Source: Candidatus Competibacteraceae bacterium (GTDB lineage: Bacteria > Pseudomonadota > Gammaproteobacteria > Competibacterales > Competibacteraceae). Taken from it: 5,161 bases of DNA. This document shows, one piece after another, positions 1-5,161 of this stretch. The stretch covers positions 1 to 5,161 of the forward strand of contig SKOM01000106.1 of NCBI GenBank assembly GCA_007120095.1, in the 5' to 3' direction. Both the position numbers and the translations under genes were made by a program. How positions within the stretch are numbered: position 1 is the first letter of the stretch; every line of letters begins with the position of its first letter. The notes under the pieces are model-generated. The model did no database searches. It was not told where the DNA came from and was given only the letters and a program-made list of their open reading frames with translations.

Positions 1-1084
1 CCAGACACAGTATCGGCCCTTTGAGTTTACGGGATCGTTGCTGCACCGCGAGATATTCAATGATTCGCTCTTTGACGGATTCCAAACCGTAATGATCTTC
101 ATCGAGGATTTGCCCGGCGCGAGCCAAGTCATGCCGGATACGCGATTGTTTTTTCCATGGCACACTCACCAGCCAATCGAGGTAGTTGCGCACCACGGTA
201 GCCTCTGCCGACATCGGCGACATCATCTTGAGCTTGTTCAGCTCGGCTATTGCCTTGGTTTTCGCCTCTTTAGGCATGCCAACGGTTTCAATTTTCTTAG
301 CCAGATCTTCCAGCTCATTGGGTGCGTCTTCCAGATCACCCAATTCTTTTTGAATGGCCTTCATTTGCTCGTTGAGATAGTACTCGCGCTGGCTTCTTTC
401 CATCTGCTGCTTAACCCGGGTACGGATGCGTTTCTCGACTTGCAGGACATCGTTTTCGCCTTGTATGACTTGCAGCAAATACTCTAACCGCTCATAGGCA
501 TCAATAATTTCGAGTATTTTCTGCTTTTCATCGAGCTTCATACCCATATGCGCGGCTATGGTATCGGCTAATCGCCCAGGTTCGTCGATCCCTGAGAGCG
601 ACGCGAGCACCTCGCTGGGAATTTTCTTATTGAGCTTGACATATTGATCGAAGACACTGAGCACAGAGCGCATCATGATCTCGCTTTCACGCCCTGGGCA
701 ATTATTTTCATACTCTAACGAGCTGACCGTGGCGGTAAAGCATTCGTCAACGTCTCGGTAATGGTTAATGCAGGCACGCGAACTGCCCTCGACCAGTACT
801 TTAACTGTTCCATCGGGCAATTTCAGCAACTGCAATATGTTCGACACCGTGCCTAGTTCATACAGATCATCGATGCCGGGATCATCGACATCGGCTCTTT
901 TCTGCGCGACCAGCAAAATCGTCTTACCATGCTCCATAGCGCTTTCCAGCGCTCGTACTGATTTTTCACGGCCAACGAATAGCGGAATAACCATATGCGG
1001 ATAGACCACCACATCGCGTAAGGGCAAGACGGGCAAAGTCCGTTGACCGTAATCGACGGTGTATGGATTTTCATTCTGTGTCAT
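1..1084 (-). CDS. lon: ATP-dependent protease Lon (LonA type), N-terminal part, cut by the window edge
   Basis: Lon is a cytoplasmic AAA+ serine protease that degrades misfolded proteins and specific regulators. The reading frame is open from the ATG at 1082-1084 to the window edge and encodes 361 residues beginning MTQNENPYTV, about 45% of a usual ~785-residue LonA. The substrate-binding N domain (about residues 15-205) opens with LPVLPLRDVVVYPHM. A long helical, coiled-coil-like stretch follows, including YYLNEQMKAIQKELG from residue 235. The start of the AAA+ module is marked by KLKMMSPMSAEATVVR, VPW at 308-310 and DHYGLESVKERI. The frame ends at GPILCL, where the family continues directly into the Walker A GPPGVGKT, so ATPase motifs and the Ser-Lys catalytic dyad lie outside. 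The start is supported by a GAGGTC site seven to eight bases upstream. No frameshift or stop is visible. Identification is firm; completeness beyond the edge is inferred. Confidence 0.97.
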   Translation of the reverse strand, partial: MTQNENPYTVDYGQRTLPVLPLRDVVVYPHMVIPLFVGREKSVRALESAMEHGKTILLVAQKRADVDDPGIDDLYELGTVSNILQLLKLPDGTVKVLVEGSSRACINHYRDVDECFTATVSSLEYENNCPGRESEIMMRSVLSVFDQYVKLNKKIPSEVLASLSGIDEPGRLADTIAAHMGMKLDEKQKILEIIDAYERLEYLLQVIQGENDVLQVEKRIRTRVKQQMERSQREYYLNEQMKAIQKELGDLEDAPNELEDLAKKIETVGMPKEAKTKAIAELNKLKMMSPMSAEATVVRNYLDWLVSVPWKKQSRIRHDLARAGQILDEDHYGLESVKERIIEYLAVQQRSRKLKGPILCL

Positions 1085-1090
1085 GGTGAT

Positions 1091-1096
1091 GACCTC
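1091..1096 (-). promoter_or_regulatory. lon ribosome binding site
   Basis: The minus strand reads GAGGTC followed by six bases and the ATG at 1084. This is a strong Shine-Dalgarno match at good spacing. It fixes the lon start over the internal out-of-frame ATG near 1074. Confidence 0.75.
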
Positions 1097-1139
1097 GACG
1101 CAGGAGAAGGGTGGGGAGACGGTATATCTCGGCCTGCAA

Positions 1140-1173
1140 CCGCCGGTTTGGATTAAATGATCCGCACCGGCGG
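1140..1173 (-). other. Intercistronic hairpin between clpX and lon
   Basis: On the transcribed strand CCGCCGGT pairs perfectly with ACCGGCGG (outer 8 bp). A GC/AA internal mismatch follows, then GGAT pairs with ATCC around a six-base CATTTA loop. The hairpin begins seven bases after the clpX stop. The sequence after it is TTGCAGG, without a U-run, so it is not a standard intrinsic terminator. It could partly stop transcription, protect the clpX 3' end or mark a processing site between clpX and lon. The structure is seen directly; the role is inferred. Confidence 0.6.
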
Positions 1174-1180
1174 CATGGAT

Positions 1181-2455
1181 TCAATCGGATGAAGCAACGC
1201 GACGCGGTTCGGCCTGCTGGTAGATGATATAGGGTTGAATATCGCCATTGATTGCTGCTTCATCGACTACGACTTTGGCGACATTTTCCATGATCGGCAG
1301 ATCATACATGGTGTCTAGTAAGACCTGCTCCAGCAAGGTACGCAAACCCCGCGCACCGGTCTTACGTTCCATCGCCTTGCGGGCGATGGCGCGCAAAGCC
1401 TCTTCGCGAAATTCAATTTCGCAATCTTCCATTTCAAACAGTCGGGCGAACTGCTTGGTGATCGCATTTTTCGGCTCCACCAGAATCTGCATCAATGCTG
1501 ACTCATCGAGCTCGTGCAAGGTGGCGACCACGGGCAAGCGTCCGACAAATTCTGGTATCAGACCGTATTTGATCAGATCTTCTGGCTCAATGCTGCTTAA
1601 TAAATCATTATATTGGCGATTTTCCTGACTCTTCACTTCGGCGGAAAATCCGATGCCGCCTTTTTCAGAGCGAGCGCGAATAACTTTATCAAGCCCGGCA
1701 AAGGCACCACCACAGATAAACAGGATGCTGCCGGTATCGACCTGTAGAAATTCCTGCTGCGGGTGCTTGCGTCCCCCCTGCGGCGGCACCGAAGCGATGG
1801 TGCCTTCAATCAATTTGAGCAACGCCTGCTGTACCCCTTCGCCCGAGACATCACGGGTAATAGAGGGGTTATCGGATTTGCGTGAGACCTTATCGATTTC
1901 ATCGATATAGACGATACCCGTCTGTGCTTTCTCAACGTCGTAATCGCATTTTTGCAGCAGTTTCTGGATTATATTCTCAACATCCTCACCCACATAACCG
2001 GCTTCAGTCAGAGTGGTCGCATCGGCAATGGTGAAGGGGACATCGAGCAGGCGGGCAAGCGTTTCAGCCAGTAAGGTCTTACCTGACCCCGTAGGCCCTA
2101 TCAACAGAATATTACTTTTGTTGATCTCAACATCGTCATTCTTATTCTTCAGCTCCAAGCGTTTATAGTGATTATACACTGCTACGGACAGCACTTTCTT
2201 AGCCCGATCCTGACCGATGACATACTCGTTAAGAACTTGAAAAATATCATGTGGTCTAGGTAACTTAGCACTATCTGCGGGTGCACGATCATCCATCTCT
2301 TCGCGGATAATATCGTTACACAACTCGACACATTCATCACAGATGAATACGTTAGGGCCGGCTATTAGTTTGCGAACCTCATGCTGGCTTTTGCCGCAGA
2401 ATGAACAATAGAGCAACTTTCCGTCGTCGCCTTTGTCGGCTCGATCTTTACTCAT
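1181..2455 (-). CDS. clpX: ClpX, AAA+ unfoldase subunit of the ClpXP protease
   Basis: ClpX forms a hexameric ring that recognises degradation tags, unfolds the substrate with ATP and threads it into ClpP. The 424-residue product matches the E. coli length. An N-terminal zinc-binding domain carries C17-x2-C20 and C39-x2-C42, which binds adaptors and some substrates. The AAA+ domain shows Walker A GPTGSGKT at 120-127, pore loop GYVG at 153-156, Walker B IVYIDE at 181-186, the RKH pore motif at 229-231, the arginine finger in EFVGRLP (R306) and sensor 2 GARGLR at 367-372. The IGF tripeptide at 268-270 is the loop that docks on ClpP, matching the clpP gene just upstream. The ATG at 2453-2455 has a GAGGT site at correct distance. 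Flanking gaps of 91 and 97 bp each contain a hairpin, suggesting one operon with adjusted output. All key residues are intact. Confidence 0.99.
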   Translation of the reverse strand: MSKDRADKGDDGKLLYCSFCGKSQHEVRKLIAGPNVFICDECVELCNDIIREEMDDRAPADSAKLPRPHDIFQVLNEYVIGQDRAKKVLSVAVYNHYKRLELKNKNDDVEINKSNILLIGPTGSGKTLLAETLARLLDVPFTIADATTLTEAGYVGEDVENIIQKLLQKCDYDVEKAQTGIVYIDEIDKVSRKSDNPSITRDVSGEGVQQALLKLIEGTIASVPPQGGRKHPQQEFLQVDTGSILFICGGAFAGLDKVIRARSEKGGIGFSAEVKSQENRQYNDLLSSIEPEDLIKYGLIPEFVGRLPVVATLHELDESALMQILVEPKNAITKQFARLFEMEDCEIEFREEALRAIARKAMERKTGARGLRTLLEQVLLDTMYDLPIMENVAKVVVDEAAINGDIQPYIIYQQAEPRRVASSD

Positions 2456-2462
2456 CAGGAAA

Positions 2463-2467
2463 ACCTC
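2463..2467 (-). promoter_or_regulatory. clpX ribosome binding site
   Basis: GAGGT on the minus strand lies seven bases upstream of the ATG at 2455. It supports that start, which also gives the expected N-terminus ahead of the zinc domain. Confidence 0.75.
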
Positions 2468-2495
2468 ACGTCAGGCGGTAATGTTGTCGTATGTG

Positions 2496-2529
2496 CCAAA
2501 CAGCACAGCACTCCCCTGTTGCTGTTTGG
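2496..2529 (-). other. Intercistronic hairpin between clpP and clpX
   Basis: A perfect 10-bp inverted repeat, CCAAACAGCA at 2496-2505 and TGCTGTTTGG at 2520-2529, flanks a 14-base loop. The loop can extend the stem by three more pairs past a one-base bulge. The + strand arm continues as CAGCACAGCA, so an alternative register of the CAGCA/TGCTG pairing is possible. No U-run follows on the transcribed strand, so efficient intrinsic termination is not expected. Likely roles are partial attenuation or mRNA 3'-end protection, setting the clpP to clpX ratio. The structure is seen; the function is inferred. Confidence 0.65.
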
Positions 2530-2546
2530 AAGGATAGCCGTAACCA

Positions 2547-3188
2547 TCATTCTGTCTGCGTTATAGGATTGCGGCGGGAAAGCACAGCATCGATGAGACC
2601 GTATTCAACCGCTTCCTCACCGCCCATGAAACGGTCGCGATCAGTATCCTGAGCCACTTTCTCCAATGGCTGACCCGTGTGATCCGCCAGTACCCGGTTC
2701 AAACGGTCACGAATGCGCAGGATTTCGCGCGCATGAATATCAATATCACTGGCCTGGCCCTGAAAACCACCCAAGGGCTGATGGATCATAACCCGCGAAT
2801 GTGGCAAACAAAACCGTTTGCCTTTAGCGCCCCCGGCTAACAGCAAGGCCCCCATGCTGGCAGCCTGGCCGACGCACATGGTGCTGATGTCAGGCTTGAC
2901 GAATTGCATCGTATCGTAGATCGCCATTCCGGCAGAGACTACCCCGCCTGGAGAATTAATGTAAAAGTGAATGTCCTTATCCGGGTTTTCGGCTTCCAAA
3001 AACAACAACTGGGCGATAATCACATTTGCCATATGGTCTTCGACCGGGCCGACCATAAACACGACGCGTTCTTTCAGCAGCCGGGAGTAGATGTCGTAAG
3101 CACGTTCGCCACGTGAGGTCTGCTCGACCACCATGGGCACCAGATTCAGTGCCTGAGCATCAGGCATTGGCCCACTGTTCACAGTCAT
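2547..3188 (-). CDS. clpP: ClpP, proteolytic subunit of ClpXP/ClpAP
   Basis: ClpP is a serine peptidase that assembles as two stacked heptameric rings around a degradation chamber, loaded by ClpX (or ClpA) in the cytoplasm. The product has 213 residues, near the 207 of E. coli. The catalytic triad is intact: S111 in GQAASMGA, H136 in MIHQPLGG and D185 in DTDRDRF. The oxyanion-hole region INSPGG is at 77-82 and the handle-region GQASDIDIHAREI starts at 144. The first 14 or so residues are probably an autocleaved propeptide, because the mature-type start LVPMVVEQTSRGERAYDIYSR begins near residue 15. The ATG overlaps the tig stop as ATGA (3185-3188), and an AGAGG site lies seven bases upstream inside tig. 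This points to translational coupling. The downstream partner gene is clpX. Confidence 0.99.
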   Translation of the reverse strand: MTVNSGPMPDAQALNLVPMVVEQTSRGERAYDIYSRLLKERVVFMVGPVEDHMANVIIAQLLFLEAENPDKDIHFYINSPGGVVSAGMAIYDTMQFVKPDISTMCVGQAASMGALLLAGGAKGKRFCLPHSRVMIHQPLGGFQGQASDIDIHAREILRIRDRLNRVLADHTGQPLEKVAQDTDRDRFMGGEEAVEYGLIDAVLSRRNPITQTE

Positions 3189-4522
3189 ACCGAAACCTCT
3201 TGTGGCACGGGGGATGTCGGCTGTGCCGGGCGCATTAACTCATCAAAACTCATGGGTTGCTCCTCGACCTGTGCTTCGTTGAGCAGGCTATCGATCACTT
3301 GATCCTCCAGCACCAGCGCGTTAATACCTTCCAATAATTTGGGGTCACTATTATAAAATTGAACCACCTGAGCGCTCTCTTCATAACTGGCCGCTATGGT
3401 CTCGATACGCTGCTGCACCCGGTGCGGATCGACTTGTATATTATTCCGCTCAGCGATTTTGAAAATGGCAAACCCTAGAGCGGCTTGGCGACGCGCCCGA
3501 GTTTCGAAAAGCTTGTGGTGGCCTTGGTGTTGCTGTTCATCGGGGTCATCATCCTCACGAATCAAACCGGCCTGGATTGCGAAATGTCTGACGTTACGCT
3601 CGATCATCGCTTTGGGTACGGGGATATCATTAACGGCCAACAGGGCATCAACCACCTGATTTTTGACTTTACTCTGAATCGCCTCTTGCAATTCCCGTTG
3701 CATATTGTTGCGCAATTCCCCTCGCAGATCGTTGATGTCACCACTGGTGATGCCGAAGGACTTCACAAAAGCTTCGTCCACATCAGGCAACACGGGTTCC
3801 GCCACTTGGTGAATCTCCGCTTTAAAGTGTGCGGTTTTGCCGGCCAGCTCCTCAGCAAGATGATCTTCGGGAAATGGCATGTCGAACTCGAATTCGGTGC
3901 CTGCTTGACGGCTCAGTAATTCTCGTTCGAGGGCGGGCAACATTGACTTCGAACCCAGTACGATTTCGACATTTTCACCCGAACCACCGGGAAAAGTTTC
4001 ACCGTCTACCGTCGCGGCGAACGAGAGCGTGATTTTGTCACCGTCCTCTGCTGGACGCTCAACAGGATGCCATTCAGCCCGCTGTTTGCGCAACGTTTCA
4101 ACCATATTGTCCACGTCGGCCTCGGTCACTTCAACAACGGGACGCTTGATAGATTGACCTGCAATCCCCACCGGCTCGAATTCCGGACGGACTTCAAAGG
4201 TAGCCTGGTATTCAAAGTCCGCACCTTCATCAACCGACACCGGCTGCACATCCGGACTGCTGACGGGCGACAATTGTTCCTGCTCCAGCGCATCTCGAAA
4301 ACTGCTTTGCATGAGGTCGCCGAGCACTTCCTGCCGCACCTGGGCACCGTACATGCGCTTGACCAATTTGACCGGCACTTTACCGGGTCGAAATCCATCG
4401 ACTTTGACCCGACGCGCCATTGACTGCAGACGCTGCCGCACTTCCTGATCGACGGTTTCAGCAGGCACTTGAACGGTCACTCGCCGTTCCAGGCCTTCCA
4501 GTTGCTCAACAGAGACTTGCAT
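3185..4522 (-). CDS. tig: Trigger factor, ribosome-associated chaperone with peptidyl-prolyl isomerase domain
   Basis: Trigger factor binds ribosomal protein uL23 at the exit tunnel and shields nascent chains; its FKBP-type domain isomerises prolyl bonds. The 445-residue product is slightly longer than E. coli's 432. The N-terminal ribosome-binding domain (about 1-110) contains the signature GFRPGKVP at 43-50. The PPIase domain (about 155-245) starts near DGDKITLSF, with DGETFPGG and FPEDHLAEELAGK following. The remaining residues form the split C-terminal chaperone domain with helices such as ARRQAALGFAIFKIAERNNI. Two departures are visible: an acidic/His-rich segment, REDDDPDEQQHQGHH, at 322-336, and a Pro-rich tail of about 15 residues after FDELM (431-445) that overlaps clpP translation signals. 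The start ATG at 4520-4522 has a GAGGTG site. A tRNA-Leu gene lies 107 bp upstream, and no convincing separate promoter is seen in that gap. Confidence 0.98.
   Translation of the reverse strand: MQVSVEQLEGLERRVTVQVPAETVDQEVRQRLQSMARRVKVDGFRPGKVPVKLVKRMYGAQVRQEVLGDLMQSSFRDALEQEQLSPVSSPDVQPVSVDEGADFEYQATFEVRPEFEPVGIAGQSIKRPVVEVTEADVDNMVETLRKQRAEWHPVERPAEDGDKITLSFAATVDGETFPGGSGENVEIVLGSKSMLPALERELLSRQAGTEFEFDMPFPEDHLAEELAGKTAHFKAEIHQVAEPVLPDVDEAFVKSFGITSGDINDLRGELRNNMQRELQEAIQSKVKNQVVDALLAVNDIPVPKAMIERNVRHFAIQAGLIREDDDPDEQQHQGHHKLFETRARRQAALGFAIFKIAERNNIQVDPHRVQQRIETIAASYEESAQVVQFYNSDPKLLEGINALVLEDQVIDSLLNEAQVEEQPMSFDELMRPAQPTSPVPQEVSV
3196..3200 (-). promoter_or_regulatory. clpP ribosome binding site inside the end of tig
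   Basis: AGAGG, part of AAGAGGT on the minus strand, sits seven bases upstream of the clpP ATG. It is read in the tig frame as part of the final PQEVSV residues. It decides the clpP start and shows that the last codons of tig double as the clpP initiation region. Confidence 0.75.
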
Positions 4523-4527
4523 TAATA

Positions 4528-4533
4528 CACCTC
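4528..4533 (-). promoter_or_regulatory. tig ribosome binding site
   Basis: The minus strand reads GAGGTG five bases before the ATG at 4522, a strong Shine-Dalgarno match. It supports the chosen start, which also gives the usual MQVSVE-type trigger factor N-terminus. Confidence 0.75.
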
Positions 4534-4629
4534 GGGTTTAAATGACTATTTTGATAAGGTCGGGGCTTAGGGTAACGCACGCGAGGACTACATTCATCGG
4601 CCTAATTGCACACAGTTTTGCTTAATTAA

Positions 4630-4715
<86 letters not shown>

Positions 4716-4731
4716 CAGTGGACAAAATACG

Positions 4732-4737
4732 ATTATA
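4732..4737 (-). promoter_or_regulatory. Candidate sigma70 -10 element ahead of tRNA-Leu
   Basis: The minus strand carries an exact TATAAT at 4737-4732, about 17 bases before the tRNA-Leu 5' end, so transcription would begin roughly 10 bases upstream of the tRNA. At 16-18 bp spacing the -35 region (near 4754-4761) is GC-rich, read as CTCGGCC, and matches poorly. The promoter is therefore plausible but unproven. It could drive tRNA-Leu and read on into tig-clpP. Confidence 0.45.
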
Positions 4738-4844
4738 CACCACGCCACATCGCAGGCCGAGTGAATAATAACAGGGAGTCATGGTGATCGTGAAACTGCG
4801 GCAGCATTATTTCAGATGGTGGGGAACAGCATCTCGCTTGAAAT

Positions 4845-4920
4845 TGGGGTGGACGATGGGACTCGAACCCACGACGACCGGAATCACAATCCGGGGCTCT
4901 ACCAACTGAGCTACGCCCAC
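4845..4920 (-). tRNA. tRNA-His (anticodon GUG)
   Basis: The acceptor GTGGGCG pairs with CGTCCAC (one G-T pair), then C73 and an encoded CCA. The anticodon stem CCGGA/TCCGG encloses TTGTGAT, giving GUG for histidine. A genomic G at 4921 supplies the extra G-1 identity base, which pairs with C73 as in other bacterial tRNA-His. The D arm TAGCTCAGTTGGTAGAGC and T loop GTTCGAGTC are canonical. Confidence 0.97.
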
Positions 4921-4945
4921 CATAGTTTATTGCTGAATACGCTTA

Positions 4946-5022
4946 TGGCGCGCCCGGCAGGACTTGAACCTGCAACCCTCGGCTTAGAAGGCCGATGCTC
5001 TATCCGGTTGAGCTACAGGCGC
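4946..5022 (-). tRNA. tRNA-Arg (anticodon UCU)
   Basis: The acceptor GCGCCTG pairs with CGGGCGC (one T-G pair), then discriminator G and an encoded CCA. The anticodon stem TCGGC/GCCGA encloses CTTCTAA, giving UCU, which reads AGA/AGG arginine codons. The D arm TAGCTCAACCGGATAGAGC and T loop GTTCAAGTC are normal. It lies 25 bp from tRNA-His and 26 bp from tRNA-Pro, so all three are probably cut from one transcript. Confidence 0.97.
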
Positions 5023-5048
5023 ATGATCGTTAAAGTCCGCTGAAACTT

Positions 5049-5125
<77 letters not shown>

Positions 5126-5136
5126 CAACGCTTAAC

Positions 5137-5142
5137 TTTATA
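5137..5142 (-). promoter_or_regulatory. Possible -10 element ahead of the tRNA cluster
   Basis: TATAAA on the minus strand lies 11 bases before the tRNA-Pro 5' end, in an AT-rich 36-bp flank. A -35 box at normal spacing would fall at or beyond the window edge. The visible TTGATT at 5154-5159 is only 11 bp away, too close to pair with it. The element is therefore only a candidate. Confidence 0.3.
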
Positions 5143-5161
5143 AGTCATATTTGAATCAAGC

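Noticed and set aside
38..1004. Plus-strand open frames (38-487, 768-1004) and a minus-strand frame at 853-1074
   Set aside because: They are shadows of lon in other frames. The lon frame is continuous here and matches the family throughout.
1111..1139. Possible sigma32 promoter before lon (TTGCAG, 17 bases, CCCCAC on the minus strand)
   Set aside because: Lon is often heat-shock controlled, but both boxes deviate from CTTGAA/CCCCAT and the spacing is long. The match is too weak to call.
3396..4423. Several plus-strand open frames and a minus-strand frame at 4126-4398 within tig
   Set aside because: They overlap a complete, well-conserved trigger factor gene, lack recognisable domains and have no convincing start signals.
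4523..4629. A tig-specific promoter or tRNA terminator in the gap before tig
   Set aside because: No paired -35/-10 boxes and no stem with a U-run were found; only the ribosome site is supported.
4816..5043. Plus-strand 75-residue open frame with GLEPATLGLEGRCSI and DDGTRTHD segments
   Set aside because: It is the antisense of tRNA-His and tRNA-Arg. Such peptides are a known spurious annotation produced by tRNA genes.

Overview
The window holds a compact protein quality-control locus, with every gene on the minus strand. In transcription order (high to low coordinates) it reads tRNA-Pro(UGG), tRNA-Arg(UCU), tRNA-His(GUG), tRNA-Leu(UAG), tig, clpP, clpX and the 5' part of lon. The order tig-clpP-clpX-lon, with a Pro/Arg/His/Leu tRNA cluster just upstream, is typical of Gammaproteobacteria. 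The close similarity of ClpP, ClpX and Lon to the E. coli proteins, the encoded CCA ends and the roughly even base composition all fit a gammaproteobacterium. The genus cannot be fixed from this sequence alone.

Layout. Positions 5049-5125, 4946-5022, 4845-4920 and 4630-4714 are four complete tRNA genes. A 130-bp gap between tRNA-His and tRNA-Leu contains an exact TATAAT hexamer placed to start transcription just ahead of tRNA-Leu. The 107-bp gap 4523-4629 precedes tig (trigger factor); only a Shine-Dalgarno site is recognisable in it. tig and clpP overlap by four bases (ATGA). The clpP-clpX gap (91 bp) and the clpX-lon gap (97 bp) each contain a strong hairpin without a U-tract. lon enters at 1084 and runs off the left edge after 361 codons, one or two residues before its Walker A motif. 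No gene-free stretch exceeds 130 bp.

How the genes work together. Trigger factor meets nascent chains at the ribosome exit tunnel and helps them fold. ClpX unfolds tagged or damaged proteins and feeds them to the ClpP peptidase chamber. Lon is a second, independent ATP-dependent protease. The shared strand and tight spacing suggest at least partial co-transcription, probably tuned by the intercistronic hairpins.

This is a conserved housekeeping region. I found no sign of a mobile element, CRISPR array, prophage, pseudogene or undescribed system. The points most worth a second look are the tig-clpP overlap together with the extended trigger-factor tail, the paired intercistronic hairpins, and an acidic/His-rich loop in trigger factor.
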